The position numbers and the translations under genes are program-made. Positions 48,151 to 56,544 of a stretch of DNA of 64,000 bases are shown one piece after another; the stretch's first letter is position 1; each line of letters starts with the position of its first letter. The notes beneath the pieces were generated by a model that did not search any database, was not told the DNA's origin, and saw only the letters and a list, made by a program, of their open reading frames with translations. This stretch comes from Paenibacillus sp. PastM-3 (lineage in GTDB: Bacteria; Bacillota; Bacilli; Paenibacillales; Paenibacillaceae). The DNA lies in contig NZ_JARXXP010000002.1 of the NCBI RefSeq assembly GCF_029893965.1, positions 124,001-188,000 of the forward strand, read 5' to 3'.

Positions 48151-48804
48151 TTAATCACACTGCGGTGAACCGCTGGTCTCCTGCGTGCGGTAGACCGCAC
48201 GTTCACCGCCGATCAGCGGCGGTCTGCTGAAGGCGGCATTCACTCTGGCTGAACCGATATAGCGCAGGCTTGGCCGGAAGGGCACCGCCACCCGGCGCAG
48301 ATGCATGCCGATCAGCGTCTCGCCGATATCAATGCCGGCATGGGCCTCTACCGTCTCTGCTAAAACCGGATCAGCCATCGAACCATAGGCTGCTGCGGCC
48401 ATAGAGCCGCCGGCCCCCGGAATCGGCACAGCCGAAACTTCCCTGAGCCCCAAGGCTTCCAGCAGGGAGCGCTCCATGACCAGAGAGCGGTTCAAATGTT
48501 CACAGCACTGATAAACCGTGTGAAAGCCCCGCTCAACTGCAATCCGGCGTATTCCCTGAAGCAGCTGCTGTGCCACTTCCAGGGCACCGCCGGTGCCGAT
48601 CCGTACACCGGCAACCTCACTGGTGCTGGCTCCGACAACAAGGATCTTTCCGGGTCCCAGCTTACCGGCTTCCGCCAGCTCGCCCACTATAGCAGCTGTC
48701 GCTGCTGCAAGTGAAAGTTCCGCACCCGCCGAAACTTCCGTCTGCCCCGATGTAATGCGGGCTGCGCGTTCTTCCGGCGAGCCCTGCTTCATGACCTCAT
48801 CCAT
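48151..48804 (-). CDS. TIGR01440/DUF436 family protein (YwlG-like)
   Basis: 217 aa, Ala/Gly-rich, with family motifs VVGASTSEVAGVRIGTGG, HTVYQCCEHLNRSLVMER and GIDIGETLIGMHLRRVAVPF. No biochemical function is established. GGGAGG is 8 bases before the ATG. In Bacillus ywlG also lies between the ywlE region and glyA. The last 20 residues (YRTQETSGSPQCD) look like an added tail. Confidence 0.88.
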   Translation of the reverse strand: MDEVMKQGSPEERAARITSGQTEVSAGAELSLAAATAAIVGELAEAGKLGPGKILVVGASTSEVAGVRIGTGGALEVAQQLLQGIRRIAVERGFHTVYQCCEHLNRSLVMERSLLEALGLREVSAVPIPGAGGSMAAAAYGSMADPVLAETVEAHAGIDIGETLIGMHLRRVAVPFRPSLRYIGSARVNAAFSRPPLIGGERAVYRTQETSGSPQCD

Positions 48805-48843
48805 TGCTTAAGCCTCCCTCAAGCATTACTTGCTGATTTAAAC

Positions 48844-48884
48844 AAAAAAGAGCAGTCCGCAGGTGGCTGCGGATGTGCTCTTTT
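48844..48884 (-). terminator. Terminator after ywlE
   Basis: AAAAGAGCA / TGCTCTTTT stem with an inner CCGC/GCGG stem and TTTTTT on the minus strand. It lies in a 206-base gap. Confidence 0.85.
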
Positions 48885-49010
48885 GCCCAGGCGACCGGCC
48901 GTTTATTCCAGTGCTCCATCGTGGTTTCATCCACACTTGTCGCCAGTCACACCGGAACCGGGTAATATTTATTACATCTTAAAGGATAGCCTCCGAAAAA
49001 TCAACCTTCT

Positions 49011-49598
49011 TTACAAACGGCGTAAGGACTCTAATTTGTCGAGCAGACTGTAAAGCGCAGTGCGGATCTCGGCAGCTGTAAGCTCGTAATCCTCCCGCGA
49101 GCCCCCAAACGGGTCAGAGATATCGAAGCTCGGTATCCGCTGCCGGATTTCAATAATCCGCTGCAGGTCCGCCTGCTTGGGCTCCCGGCCCAGTGCGATG
49201 TCGAGCTCCGCCTCGGCATACAGGCTGTCCAGCTCACTGATATCTCCGTTTACCGACTCCTCGTTATATACATATTCCTTGAGTGTATGGGTTTTGGATA
49301 CTGCCTCCGGAAAATACTGCAGCAGATGGCGTTTGTGCCCGCCGGTCAGCGTCAACACCAGATCCGCCCAGTTCACGGCCTCCCTGCTAAGCTGGGTAGA
49401 GCTCATAGGCTCATTAATGCCTTCTTCACGCAGAATCGCTGCGGCATGCCTGGATACAGAAGTGCCGGAAATGGCGGAAACGCCTGCAGACCGCACTGCA
49501 AGCTCGATGCCCCGCTCCTTTGCAAGCTTCCGCAAAAGCCCCTCAGCCATAGGACTGCGGCAGGTATTGCCGGTGCAGACGAATAAAATGTGCAGCAT
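49011..49598 (-). CDS. ywlE: Low-molecular-weight protein arginine phosphatase YwlE
   Basis: Cysteine phosphatase (195 aa) that reverses McsB arginine phosphorylation in Bacillus. P-loop FVCTGNTCRSPMAEGLL begins at residue 6. The Thr in CTGNTCRS is the residue that favours phospho-arginine over phospho-tyrosine. The general acid Asp lies in SFDISDPFGG near 165. The protein is about 45 residues longer than Bacillus YwlE because of an acidic stretch (about 110-150, NEESVNGDISELDSLYAEAE). GGAGGTG is 6 bases before the ATG at 49598. Confidence 0.88.
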   Translation of the reverse strand: MLHILFVCTGNTCRSPMAEGLLRKLAKERGIELAVRSAGVSAISGTSVSRHAAAILREEGINEPMSSTQLSREAVNWADLVLTLTGGHKRHLLQYFPEAVSKTHTLKEYVYNEESVNGDISELDSLYAEAELDIALGREPKQADLQRIIEIRQRIPSFDISDPFGGSREDYELTAAEIRTALYSLLDKLESLRRL

Positions 49599-49649
49599 GC
49601 TTTCCACCTCCATGAAAGGATCATTTAATAATCTGATGCCGTTATTGTA

Positions 49650-50216
49650 TCAGAAGATGAACAGCAAGCCAAACCCCAAAAGGATCGCCCCGCCAAGCGC
49701 CTCCCCGTAATCGCCCAGTCCCCGGCTCACCCGCCTGCCCAGCAGCAGGCCGGTAATGGCCATGAAGCCGCCGCAGGCTCCGAAGGCCAGCACGGTTAGT
49801 ATGATGCTGTCCACGAACATGCCCAGGGATACACCTACAGAAAAGGAATCAATGCTCACACTCAGCGAGATCAGCAGCATCCCCCAGAACGTACGATGGT
49901 CCATCGGGCGGCTGGTGCTTTCCTCTTTGCGGAAAGTGTTCCAGACCATATGCCCGCCCAGCAGAATCAGCAGCCCGCCGGCTGCATAAGTTGTTACTTG
50001 TCCCAGTAAATGGCCTACGTAACTGCCGGTGAATAAGCCTACCAGCGGCATCAGCACATGGAAAAACGCAATCAGCAGGCTGAGCTGCAGCACATGCAGC
50101 AGGCGGATGCCCTTCATCCCGATTCCTACACCAAGCGAAAAGGCATCCAAACCCAGTGCAATTGCCATAATGGCAATTGTTACAATCTGGCCCCAGCCAG
50201 GATAAACCCCTGCCAT
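49650..50216 (-). CDS. mntP: Manganese efflux pump MntP
   Basis: Six-helix membrane exporter of about 188 aa that protects against excess manganese. The repeated family motif appears twice: AIALGLDAFSLGVGIGMKG and SLSVSIDSFSVGVSLGM, with the metal-binding Asp in each half. GGGGG lies 7 bases before the ATG at 50216; an ATG two codons earlier (50222) is too close to it. Bacillus has mntP (ywlD) in the same neighbourhood. No yybP-ykoY manganese riboswitch was recognised upstream. Confidence 0.9.
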   Translation of the reverse strand: MAGVYPGWGQIVTIAIMAIALGLDAFSLGVGIGMKGIRLLHVLQLSLLIAFFHVLMPLVGLFTGSYVGHLLGQVTTYAAGGLLILLGGHMVWNTFRKEESTSRPMDHRTFWGMLLISLSVSIDSFSVGVSLGMFVDSIILTVLAFGACGGFMAITGLLLGRRVSRGLGDYGEALGGAILLGFGLLFIF

Positions 50217-50303
50217 GCCCATACCCCCAAAGTCTGAATGTCTTGTACAACAACGATATGCGGGCATTAGGACAATCATGACTTGTAAAGGAGCTTATCG
50301 CAG

Positions 50304-50335
50304 CAAAAAGCGGATCCGTCAGGACAGAGCCGCTT
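50304..50335 (-). terminator. Probable terminator of spoIIR
   Basis: AAGCGG / CCGCTT stem with TTTTT on the minus strand, about 35 bases past the spoIIR stop. Confidence 0.6.
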
Positions 50336-50369
50336 GGGTATGTCTGTAATCCAGCCTGTATTCTGGAGA

Positions 50370-51119
50370 TCAAGCCCATAACCCGCTGATCCAGCTCCAG
50401 AGATTCTTCAGCATATCCCATAGGAAGAAGCGTACCTCCGGAGCTTCCGCTTCTCCGCCGTCTGAAGATCCCGCTGCAGTATCCTTAACCACATTATTAT
50501 CATTGTTATCCGCACTAATATTCTTTACACTTGTCTCTGCACCGGCAGCCGAAGCAACTTCCGTTCCTTTGGCGGCAGCGTCGCCGCTACCTGCATCGAT
50601 GAAGCAAAGCGGCGGGAACAGCACACACCACCAGTTTTGTCCTTTACCTGCTCCAAGCGTAATGCGCACTGCTTCATATTCACCGGCCGGATATACCGTT
50701 CCGCCATACAGTTTAGTCGGGAATGGCACAACGCCAAGCTCAACCTTGAAATCATAATCAATTCCCCGCTGCAGCAGTTCCCGGGCAACCAGCTCATTCA
50801 GCTCCGGCAGATGGCTTCTGATCAAGGAACGGGCCTGTTCCAGGCTCTGCGGGTTCTCCAGTCCGGATACCCACTGGTTCATCTGCTCTACCACAGCATC
50901 GCGGATCTGGCGTTTGACCAGCTGGTCTCCGGCTCCGTCAGAATTAGCAAGAATGCGCAGACGGATCGATTCCTGCGGAATCGCAGACTCCGCAACTGCC
51001 GCATCGCTTTTTTGCCCTTCCCAGACCATCATCAGCACCATCAGAAAAGAAAATAAAATAGCAGTATGCTTAAAAGTAACCCGTAAGGCTTCCTGTCTCT
51101 CCGGCGAAAATAACTTCAT
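50370..51119 (-). CDS. spoIIR: Sporulation signalling protein SpoIIR
   Basis: Secreted forespore protein (249 aa) that triggers SpoIIGA to cleave pro-sigma-E in the mother cell. N-terminal signal helix (about 16-35), then the family core IRLRILANSDGAGDQLVKRQ-IRDAVVEQMNQW and NWWCVLFPPLCFIDAG. A low-complexity Asp/Asn-rich linker (about 195-225) precedes a terminal helix rich in Trp (VRFFLWDMLKNLWSWISGLW). Confidence 0.93.
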   Translation of the reverse strand: MKLFSPERQEALRVTFKHTAILFSFLMVLMMVWEGQKSDAAVAESAIPQESIRLRILANSDGAGDQLVKRQIRDAVVEQMNQWVSGLENPQSLEQARSLIRSHLPELNELVARELLQRGIDYDFKVELGVVPFPTKLYGGTVYPAGEYEAVRITLGAGKGQNWWCVLFPPLCFIDAGSGDAAAKGTEVASAAGAETSVKNISADNNDNNVVKDTAAGSSDGGEAEAPEVRFFLWDMLKNLWSWISGLWA

Positions 51120-51155
51120 CTTCAGCAGCCCCTCTCCCTGAACCTCTTATACCCC

Positions 51156-51185
51156 CAGTATGTCCGGAAATAAGAGACTGCAAAC
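51156..51185 (-). promoter_or_regulatory. Possible sigma-F promoter of spoIIR
   Basis: GTTTG, 15 bases, GGACATACTG on the minus strand. The -10 box misses the GGNRANANTR consensus at one position and the -35 is weak, but spoIIR is a known sigma-F gene. Confidence 0.35.
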
Positions 51186-51215
51186 CTATTAATCTATTAA
51201 AAGTATATCAGCTGC

Positions 51216-52382
51216 TCAAAAATACATTGCAGGCACAGGCAGCTCCTCCTCCACATCCTGCCCGTATAAATGCACGCTCATGGCAATGCCCACGCTCGCC
51301 ATATTGATTAAAATGGAGGTGCCGCCAAAGCTGATGAACGGCAGAGTAATGCCTGTCAGCGGCATCAAGCCGATATAGGCGCCGATGTTCTCGAGAATCT
51401 GGTACATCAGCATCGCGATTATGCCGATAATCAGAAAAGGCCCTGCCTTATCCTTGCATTCCAGCGCGAAGAGAATCATCCGGTGAATCAGGACAAAAAA
51501 CAACAGCAGCAGTACTGCTGCACCAATAAATCCAAATTCCTCAGCGATCTGTGCAAAGATGGCATCAGAGTACAGCACCGGTATTTTGCCCGACTGGACA
51601 GAGCTCCCTTTCAGGTACCCTTCCCCGCTTAGCCCGCCGGACCCTATGGCTATCCGCGCATTGCGCGTCTGATAGCTGTCATCACTGCTTGCCCGCTCCG
51701 GTACCAGCCAGGGATCAAAGCGTTTTATAAAATGCTCACGGCCGATTGCCCCGCTTAGGAAATCTGTCGTTTTCTCATGGTAGTTAATATAGCTGTAGAC
51801 AAACGCCCAAAATGCGCCTCCGGCTATCAGCAGCCCGATTAGCGCATGTGATGTTCGGATCCGCCCGATCCATAAAAGGCCTACGAGTATAACCATAAAG
51901 CTAAGCGCATTGCCCATATCATTCTGGAGGATTACAATACAAAACGGCAGCAGGGCAAGCAGACTGAGGGGTACAACCTCCCGCCAAAACCGGAGCTCGC
52001 TGCGGCCGAGACGGACCAGCAGGGAAGACAGCGCCAAAATCAGAATCAGCTTAAACAGCTCGGCCGGCTGGAAGCTGAAGCTCCCCACCTGAAGCCAGGC
52101 CCTGGCACCGAACTTAACGGTTCCGAACAGGCTGACCAGCACCAGAATGATGATCCCCAGGATGTAAATATAAAGCGCATATTTGACCAGCAGGCGGTAA
52201 TCAAATAAGGACAGTCCAAAAAACACAACAAAGCCCGCCCCGTAATATTGGAGCATCAGGATATGCATGCCTTTGTCATCCCCGCTGTGGGTAACGCTGT
52301 ATATCGACAAAATACTGATACCCATCAGCATAAGCAGAACAATCACGGTAATCCCGTCTATTCTTTTAAATTTCTGCAGCAT
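51216..52382 (-). CDS. SEDS-family RodA/FtsW-like peptidoglycan glycosyltransferase (copy 1)
   Basis: Polytopic membrane enzyme (388 aa, about 10 helices) that polymerises lipid II with a partner class B PBP. Family motifs: GARAWLQVGSFSFQPAELFK, LLPFCIVILQNDMGNALSFM, the outer loop KRFDPWLVPERASSDDSYQT-RNARIAIGSGGLSGEGYLKG, IAEEFGFIGA and the C-terminal GLMPLTGITLPFISFGGTS. The Asp of FDPW lies in the loop that carries the catalytic Asp of SEDS proteins. It is a close paralogue of the neighbouring gene 52583-53767. Whether it serves elongation, sporulation or division cannot be told from sequence. Confidence 0.88.
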   Translation of the reverse strand: MLQKFKRIDGITVIVLLMLMGISILSIYSVTHSGDDKGMHILMLQYYGAGFVVFFGLSLFDYRLLVKYALYIYILGIIILVLVSLFGTVKFGARAWLQVGSFSFQPAELFKLILILALSSLLVRLGRSELRFWREVVPLSLLALLPFCIVILQNDMGNALSFMVILVGLLWIGRIRTSHALIGLLIAGGAFWAFVYSYINYHEKTTDFLSGAIGREHFIKRFDPWLVPERASSDDSYQTRNARIAIGSGGLSGEGYLKGSSVQSGKIPVLYSDAIFAQIAEEFGFIGAAVLLLLFFVLIHRMILFALECKDKAGPFLIIGIIAMLMYQILENIGAYIGLMPLTGITLPFISFGGTSILINMASVGIAMSVHLYGQDVEEELPVPAMYF

Positions 52383-52520
52383 CAGTCATACTCCTATCCG
52401 TACAGGAAGTCGGCGAATTCCACAATTTCCATTGCAGGAATTTACAGGGAATAGCCTATACTCCCATATTAATGCAAGCCGCTGCACGAATACAAATATC
52501 TCCGCTTTCCGCGTAGAATA

Positions 52521-52564
52521 TAAAAAGAACTGCCGGGGCCTCATTTCCTGAGATCCGGCAGTCC
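52521..52564 (-). terminator. Terminator between the two SEDS genes
   Basis: GGACTGCCGG / CCGGCAGTTC stem with TTTTTA on the minus strand, 19 bases past the copy 2 stop. Confidence 0.75.
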
Positions 52565-52582
52565 TTCATTTCCGATATGCAG

Positions 52583-53767
52583 TTAACCCTGTTTCGTGGC
52601 AGCAGGGTAAGCGGCAGGAGCGGGCAGATCCTCCTCCACTTCACGCCCGTGCAGGCGCACACTCATAATCAGGCCAATGCTGGCCATATTGATCATCAGT
52701 GAGGTCCCCCCGAAGCTGACGAACGGCAGCGTAATCCCGGTTAGCGGCATCAGGCCGATGAATGCACCGATATTTTCAAATATCTGATACAGGATCATGG
52801 CCACAACCCCGACGATCAGAAACGGTCCGGCGCGGTCCTTGGACTCCAGGGCGATCAATATCATCCGGTGAATCAGTATAAAATACAGCAGCAGCAGCAC
52901 CGCAGAGCCGATAAAGCCGAACTCCTCTGCAATCTGCACGAAGATAGAGTCGGAATACGTATAAGGCACACGGTCGGTCTGCACCGAGCTGCCGTTCATG
53001 TAGCCCTCCCCGCTCATGCCGCCTGAGGCGATGGCCAGCTTCGCATTTTTGGTGTGGTAGCTGGCTTTGGCCGTCGCCTTTTCGGGAACAAGCCAAGGGT
53101 CGAACCGTTCAACCCAGTGGGATCGGCCGATGTCGGTCATGAACGCTTTGAACTGGTCATGATAATGAATATAGCTCATTATTCCGGCAACCGCCGAACC
53201 TACTACAATCAGAACCCCGATCAGCGCATGCGAGAATTTGATATTTCCGATCCACAGCAGTCCTGCCAGAATCACGATATAGGACAAGGCATTACCAAGG
53301 TCATTCTGGCTGATAACAATCAGGAACGGCAGCAGCGTAAGCAGCCCGAGCGGCACGACATCCTTCCAGAACAGCAGCTTGTTCTTATTTTTGCGGAACA
53401 GCACCGCTGCCAGAAACAGAATCAGAATCAGCTTAAACAGCTCTGCCGGCTGGAGGCTGAGGCCTCCGATCTTCAGCCAGCCCTGGGCCCCGTTCTGGGT
53501 TTTCCCGATAAAGCTGACCAATACCAGAATCCCGATTCCTGTTATATAAATATAAAGCGCATATTTCACGATCAGCCGGTAATCGATAAAAGTCAGACCG
53601 AGAAAAGCAATCAGACCCAGTATATAGAACTGGATCATCTTCAGATGACTTCCGTCCAGGCCATCCCTTCCATGGGTTACACTATATATAGAGAAAATGC
53701 TGATAACCATCAGCAGCAGCAGAATAAATACAATGACACCATCAATCTTCTTAATCTTCTGAAGCAT
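52583..53767 (-). CDS. SEDS-family RodA/FtsW-like peptidoglycan glycosyltransferase (copy 2)
   Basis: 394 aa, same topology and motifs as copy 1: AQGWLKIGGLSLQPAELFKL, LLPFLIVISQNDLGNALSYI, VERFDPWLVPEKATAKASYH-TKNAKLAIASGGMSGEGYMN and GLMPLTGITLPFVSFGGTSL. The two proteins begin almost identically (MLQKIKKIDG / MLQKFKRIDG), so they are the product of a tandem duplication that has since diverged. A terminator separates them, so expression can differ. Bacillus lacks such genes between spoIIR and prmC. Confidence 0.88.
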   Translation of the reverse strand: MLQKIKKIDGVIVFILLLLMVISIFSIYSVTHGRDGLDGSHLKMIQFYILGLIAFLGLTFIDYRLIVKYALYIYITGIGILVLVSFIGKTQNGAQGWLKIGGLSLQPAELFKLILILFLAAVLFRKNKNKLLFWKDVVPLGLLTLLPFLIVISQNDLGNALSYIVILAGLLWIGNIKFSHALIGVLIVVGSAVAGIMSYIHYHDQFKAFMTDIGRSHWVERFDPWLVPEKATAKASYHTKNAKLAIASGGMSGEGYMNGSSVQTDRVPYTYSDSIFVQIAEEFGFIGSAVLLLLYFILIHRMILIALESKDRAGPFLIVGVVAMILYQIFENIGAFIGLMPLTGITLPFVSFGGTSLMINMASIGLIMSVRLHGREVEEDLPAPAAYPAATKQG

Positions 53768-53862
53768 ATTCTGTCTCCTTACTCGTTACTTCAGCTTCCA
53801 CTTCAACAGCTGCTGTAGAAGTCCGTTCATTCTATTGTAAAGGAAGGGGCAGCAAAAATACA

Positions 53863-53904
53863 ATTTCACCGCCGGCTGTTCGTCTAACAGCGGTGCGGTG
53901 AAAT
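53863..53904 (-). terminator. Terminator downstream of prmC and its repeat tail
   Basis: ATTTCACCGC / GCGGTGAAAT stem with an inner CTGTT/AACAG stem, then TGTATTTTTG on the minus strand. It lies more than 250 bases beyond the prmC stop, after the tandem repeats. Confidence 0.75.
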
Positions 53905-53957
53905 ATCGGGAGTTACATAGCGTAATACCGCAGCCCACAGCGGGGCGCTTTAGGCTG

Positions 53958-54205
53958 GATGCTAGCTCGCGGCGGGGAATGCCGGCGTTCAGCCCTACGG
54001 ACGGCTCAACGGAGAGACACTCAGCGCGCGATGCCAAGCACGTGGCGGGGAATACCGGCGTTCAGCCCTACGGACGGCTCAACGGAGAGACACTCAGCGC
54101 GCGATGCCCAGCACGTGGCGGGGAATGCCGGCGTTCAGCCCTACGGACGGCTCAACGGAGAGACACTCAGCGCGCGATGCCAAGCACGTGGCGGGGAATA
54201 CCGGC
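53958..54205. repeat. 73-bp tandem repeat starting inside the 3' end of prmC
   Basis: Three 72-73-bp units (from 53958, 54030 and 54103) plus a 30-base partial unit (54176-54205) that is the last coding part of prmC. The core (for example GTTCAGCCCTACGGACGGCT) begins at 53987, 54060 and 54133. Copies differ at only a few bases; the leftmost is the most worn. Each unit re-creates the DNA for the final PrmC residues (GIPRHVLGIAR) and stop. Confidence 0.92.
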
Positions 54206-55183
54206 GAGATCGTCAATGGTGACGATCTCGTTCCAGTGGCCCGCCGCGCGCAGCAGCGCGGCCACCTCGCCGGCCTGTCCCTGGCCGAGCTCAAAGCCGA
54301 CCAGGCGCGGGACTGCCGCAAGCAGCGGCAGCTGCTCCATCATGCGGCGGTACGGGTCGAGCCCGTCGTCGCCGCCGTCCAGTGCAGTGCGCGGCTCATG
54401 GTCGCGCACCTCGCGCTGCAGCCCGGCGATGTCACCGCCGGGGATGTACGGCGGGTTGGAGACGAGAATATCCGTCTCCATCCCCGCAAACGGCTCGAGC
54501 AGATCGCCGAGCCGCAGGTCAACGGCCGCGCCATGCCGCAGGGCATTGCGCGCGGCCACGGCCAGGGCGCCGGGCGAGATGTCGCCGGCTGAGACCCGCC
54601 ACGCCGGCGCTTCCGCCGCCAGCGTGACGGAGATGGCTCCGCTGCCGGCGCCGATATCGACGGCGGCCAGCGGCCGCGGCTGGTATGCGCCAGCCGCATC
54701 GCTCTCCCGGCGGGCGGAGGCTATGCCGCCAGCCGCTTGAGCCGCCGCAGGTCCGCCCGCAGCGTGCCTGCCAGTCTGCGCCGCTCCGCCCGGCGCATGC
54801 ACCAGCCCGTCCGGCCACAGCTCCGCGCCGTACTTCAGGATGGCCTCGACGAGCAGTTCCGTCTCCGGCCGCGGAATCAGCACGTCCGGCGTTACCTCGA
54901 ACGCCCGGCCGTAAAACTCCTGCTCGCCGATGATATACTGCACCGGCTCACCTGCCGCCCGGCGGCTGACCGCCGTTTCCCAGGCTTCTCTCAGCTCTGC
55001 CGGGAAAGGGTCAGCCAGTGTCATATAATAAGCGGCTCCGCTAACGCCGAGCACATGCTCCAGCAGCAGCTGGCTGCTGCGCTGCGGCTCGTTGCACCCG
55101 CTTTTGTCCAAAAAAGAAGAAGCCTCCGCAAAGGCTTCCCGGATGCTTTGCACATGAGGCATGACATATAAGCCGTGTTTCAA
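54167..55183 (-). CDS. prmC: Peptide chain release factor N5-glutamine methyltransferase PrmC
   Basis: Methylates the Gln of the GGQ motif in release factors, using SAM. 338 aa versus about 280-290 usual. The N-terminal helical domain is followed by GEPVQYIIGEQEFYGRAFEV and LIPRPETELLVEAIL, the SAM motif AAVDIGAGSGAISVTLA and the catalytic ILVSNPPYIPGGDI. An Ala/Gly-rich stretch of about 40 residues (near 126-168) is inserted before the SAM motif, in very GC-rich DNA. The start is TTG at 55183 with GGAG 9 bases upstream; an ATG at 55162 is the alternative. It starts 4 bases after prfA, whose product is its substrate. Confidence 0.93.
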   Translation of the reverse strand: MKHGLYVMPHVQSIREAFAEASSFLDKSGCNEPQRSSQLLLEHVLGVSGAAYYMTLADPFPAELREAWETAVSRRAAGEPVQYIIGEQEFYGRAFEVTPDVLIPRPETELLVEAILKYGAELWPDGLVHAPGGAAQTGRHAAGGPAAAQAAGGIASARRESDAAGAYQPRPLAAVDIGAGSGAISVTLAAEAPAWRVSAGDISPGALAVAARNALRHGAAVDLRLGDLLEPFAGMETDILVSNPPYIPGGDIAGLQREVRDHEPRTALDGGDDGLDPYRRMMEQLPLLAAVPRLVGFELGQGQAGEVAALLRAAGHWNEIVTIDDLAGIPRHVLGIAR

Positions 55184-55187
55184 AGCA

Positions 55188-56258
55188 TTATTCTCCTTTT
55201 TCCATCAGTTCCGCCTGCTCGGCAATCGACAACGCGGAAATAATCTCGGTAATATCCCCGTTCATAACCTGGTCCAGACGGTGCAGGGTAAGGCCGATGC
55301 GGTGATCGGTCACCCGGCTCTGCGGGAAGTTGTACGTGCGGATACGCTCACTGCGGTCGCCGGTACCGACCTTGCTCTTGCGCTCGCCGGCATACTTCGC
55401 TTCCTCTTCCTGCCGCTTGACATCAGAGATACGGGCACGCAGCACCTGCAGCGCCTTCTCCTTATTGGAGTTCTGCGATTTGCCGTCCTGACAGGTAGCT
55501 ACGATACCGGTAGGAATATGGGTTACGCGAACTGCCGATTTGGTCGTATTAACGGACTGTCCGCCCGCTCCGCTGGAGCAGAACGTATCGACGCGGATGT
55601 CCTTATCGTGAATTTCAATTTCGAATTCTTCCGCTTCCGGCATCACCGCTACCGTTGAAGTAGAGGTATGAATCCGTCCGCCGGATTCTGTGGTCGGGAT
55701 ACGCTGTACACGGTGTGCGCCGCTCTCGTATTTCATCTTGCTGTACGCACCGCGGCCGTTAATCAGGAATATGACTTCCTTGAAGCCGCCGAGGTCATTC
55801 GTATTCACATCCATCAGCTCAACGCGCCAGCCTTGGGTATCGGCATAACGGGTGTACATCCGGTACAGGTCGGAGGCGAACAATGCCGCTTCGTCCCCGC
55901 CGGCTGCACCGCGGATTTCGACGATTACGTTCTTGTCGTCATTCGGGTCCTTAGGCAGCAGCAGGATGCGGATCTTCTCCTCCAGCTCGGTCTGGCGCGA
56001 GGACAGGTCCTCGATCTCCATTTTGACCATTTCCTTCATTTCATCATCAAGCTTCTCGGCCTGCATCATCTTGGCTGCCTCAAGCTCTTCCATTACATTT
56101 TTATATTCAGCATAAGCCTCGAAGGCAGGCTGCAGATCGGATTGTTCTTTGGAATAGTCCCTCAGTTTCTTACTGTCGCTTGCAACATCCGGGTCACAAA
56201 GCAGTTCACTGAGTTTCTCATAGCGGTCCGCCAATGATTGCAATCGGTCCAACAACAA
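55188..56258 (-). CDS. prfA: Peptide chain release factor 1
   Basis: Recognises UAA/UAG and triggers peptide release (356 aa). The GGQ loop is in [20 protein letters not shown] and the stop-codon tripeptide is PTG... in [20 protein letters not shown], hence PxT-type RF1 context. A run of TTG codons provides the start (56258), with AGGAGAGGTG 7 bases upstream. In an operon with prmC. Confidence 0.95.
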   Translation of the reverse strand: MLLDRLQSLADRYEKLSELLCDPDVASDSKKLRDYSKEQSDLQPAFEAYAEYKNVMEELEAAKMMQAEKLDDEMKEMVKMEIEDLSSRQTELEEKIRILLLPKDPNDDKNVIVEIRGAAGGDEAALFASDLYRMYTRYADTQGWRVELMDVNTNDLGGFKEVIFLINGRGAYSKMKYESGAHRVQRIPTTESGGRIHTSTSTVAVMPEAEEFEIEIHDKDIRVDTFCSSGAGGQSVNTTKSAVRVTHIPTGIVATCQDGKSQNSNKEKALQVLRARISDVKRQEEEAKYAGERKSKVGTGDRSERIRTYNFPQSRVTDHRIGLTLHRLDQVMNGDITEIISALSIAEQAELMEKGE

Positions 56259-56470
56259 GGGAATTCACCTCTCCTGATTCAATATATTTCACTTAAAATG
56301 CTTAAAATTATGAGTTACAGTATAAATAGATATACGACTTTATATTATAGCATCGTTCCTGCCAGTTGGCTACAGGCGAGCGTACATAGCAGGCCTAACT
56401 TTGCAAATTAAAAATCCAGGCCAATCTTTAGTATGCAGAAGCTTTTGTAATATTATTCCGCCCGTCCTGC

Positions 56471-56517
56471 AAAAAGAAGCCATCCAGCAGCGGGTACCCG
56501 CCACAGAATGGCCTCTC
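56471..56517 (-). terminator. Terminator of ychF
   Basis: GAGGCCATTC / GGATGGCTTC stem with an inner GGCGGGT/ACCCGC stem and TTTTTG on the minus strand, 28 bases past the ychF stop. Confidence 0.75.
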
Positions 56518-56544
56518 TAGCTTGATGCATTATTGCGCTTCGTC

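Noticed and set aside
49849..50421. 190-codon frame overlapping mntP and the spoIIR end
   Set aside because: Composition (His/Cys/Arg-rich) and overlap with mntP show it is an out-of-frame shadow.
53786..54321. Small ORFs encoded by the 73-bp repeats
   Set aside because: They only translate the repeat in several frames and have no start signals.
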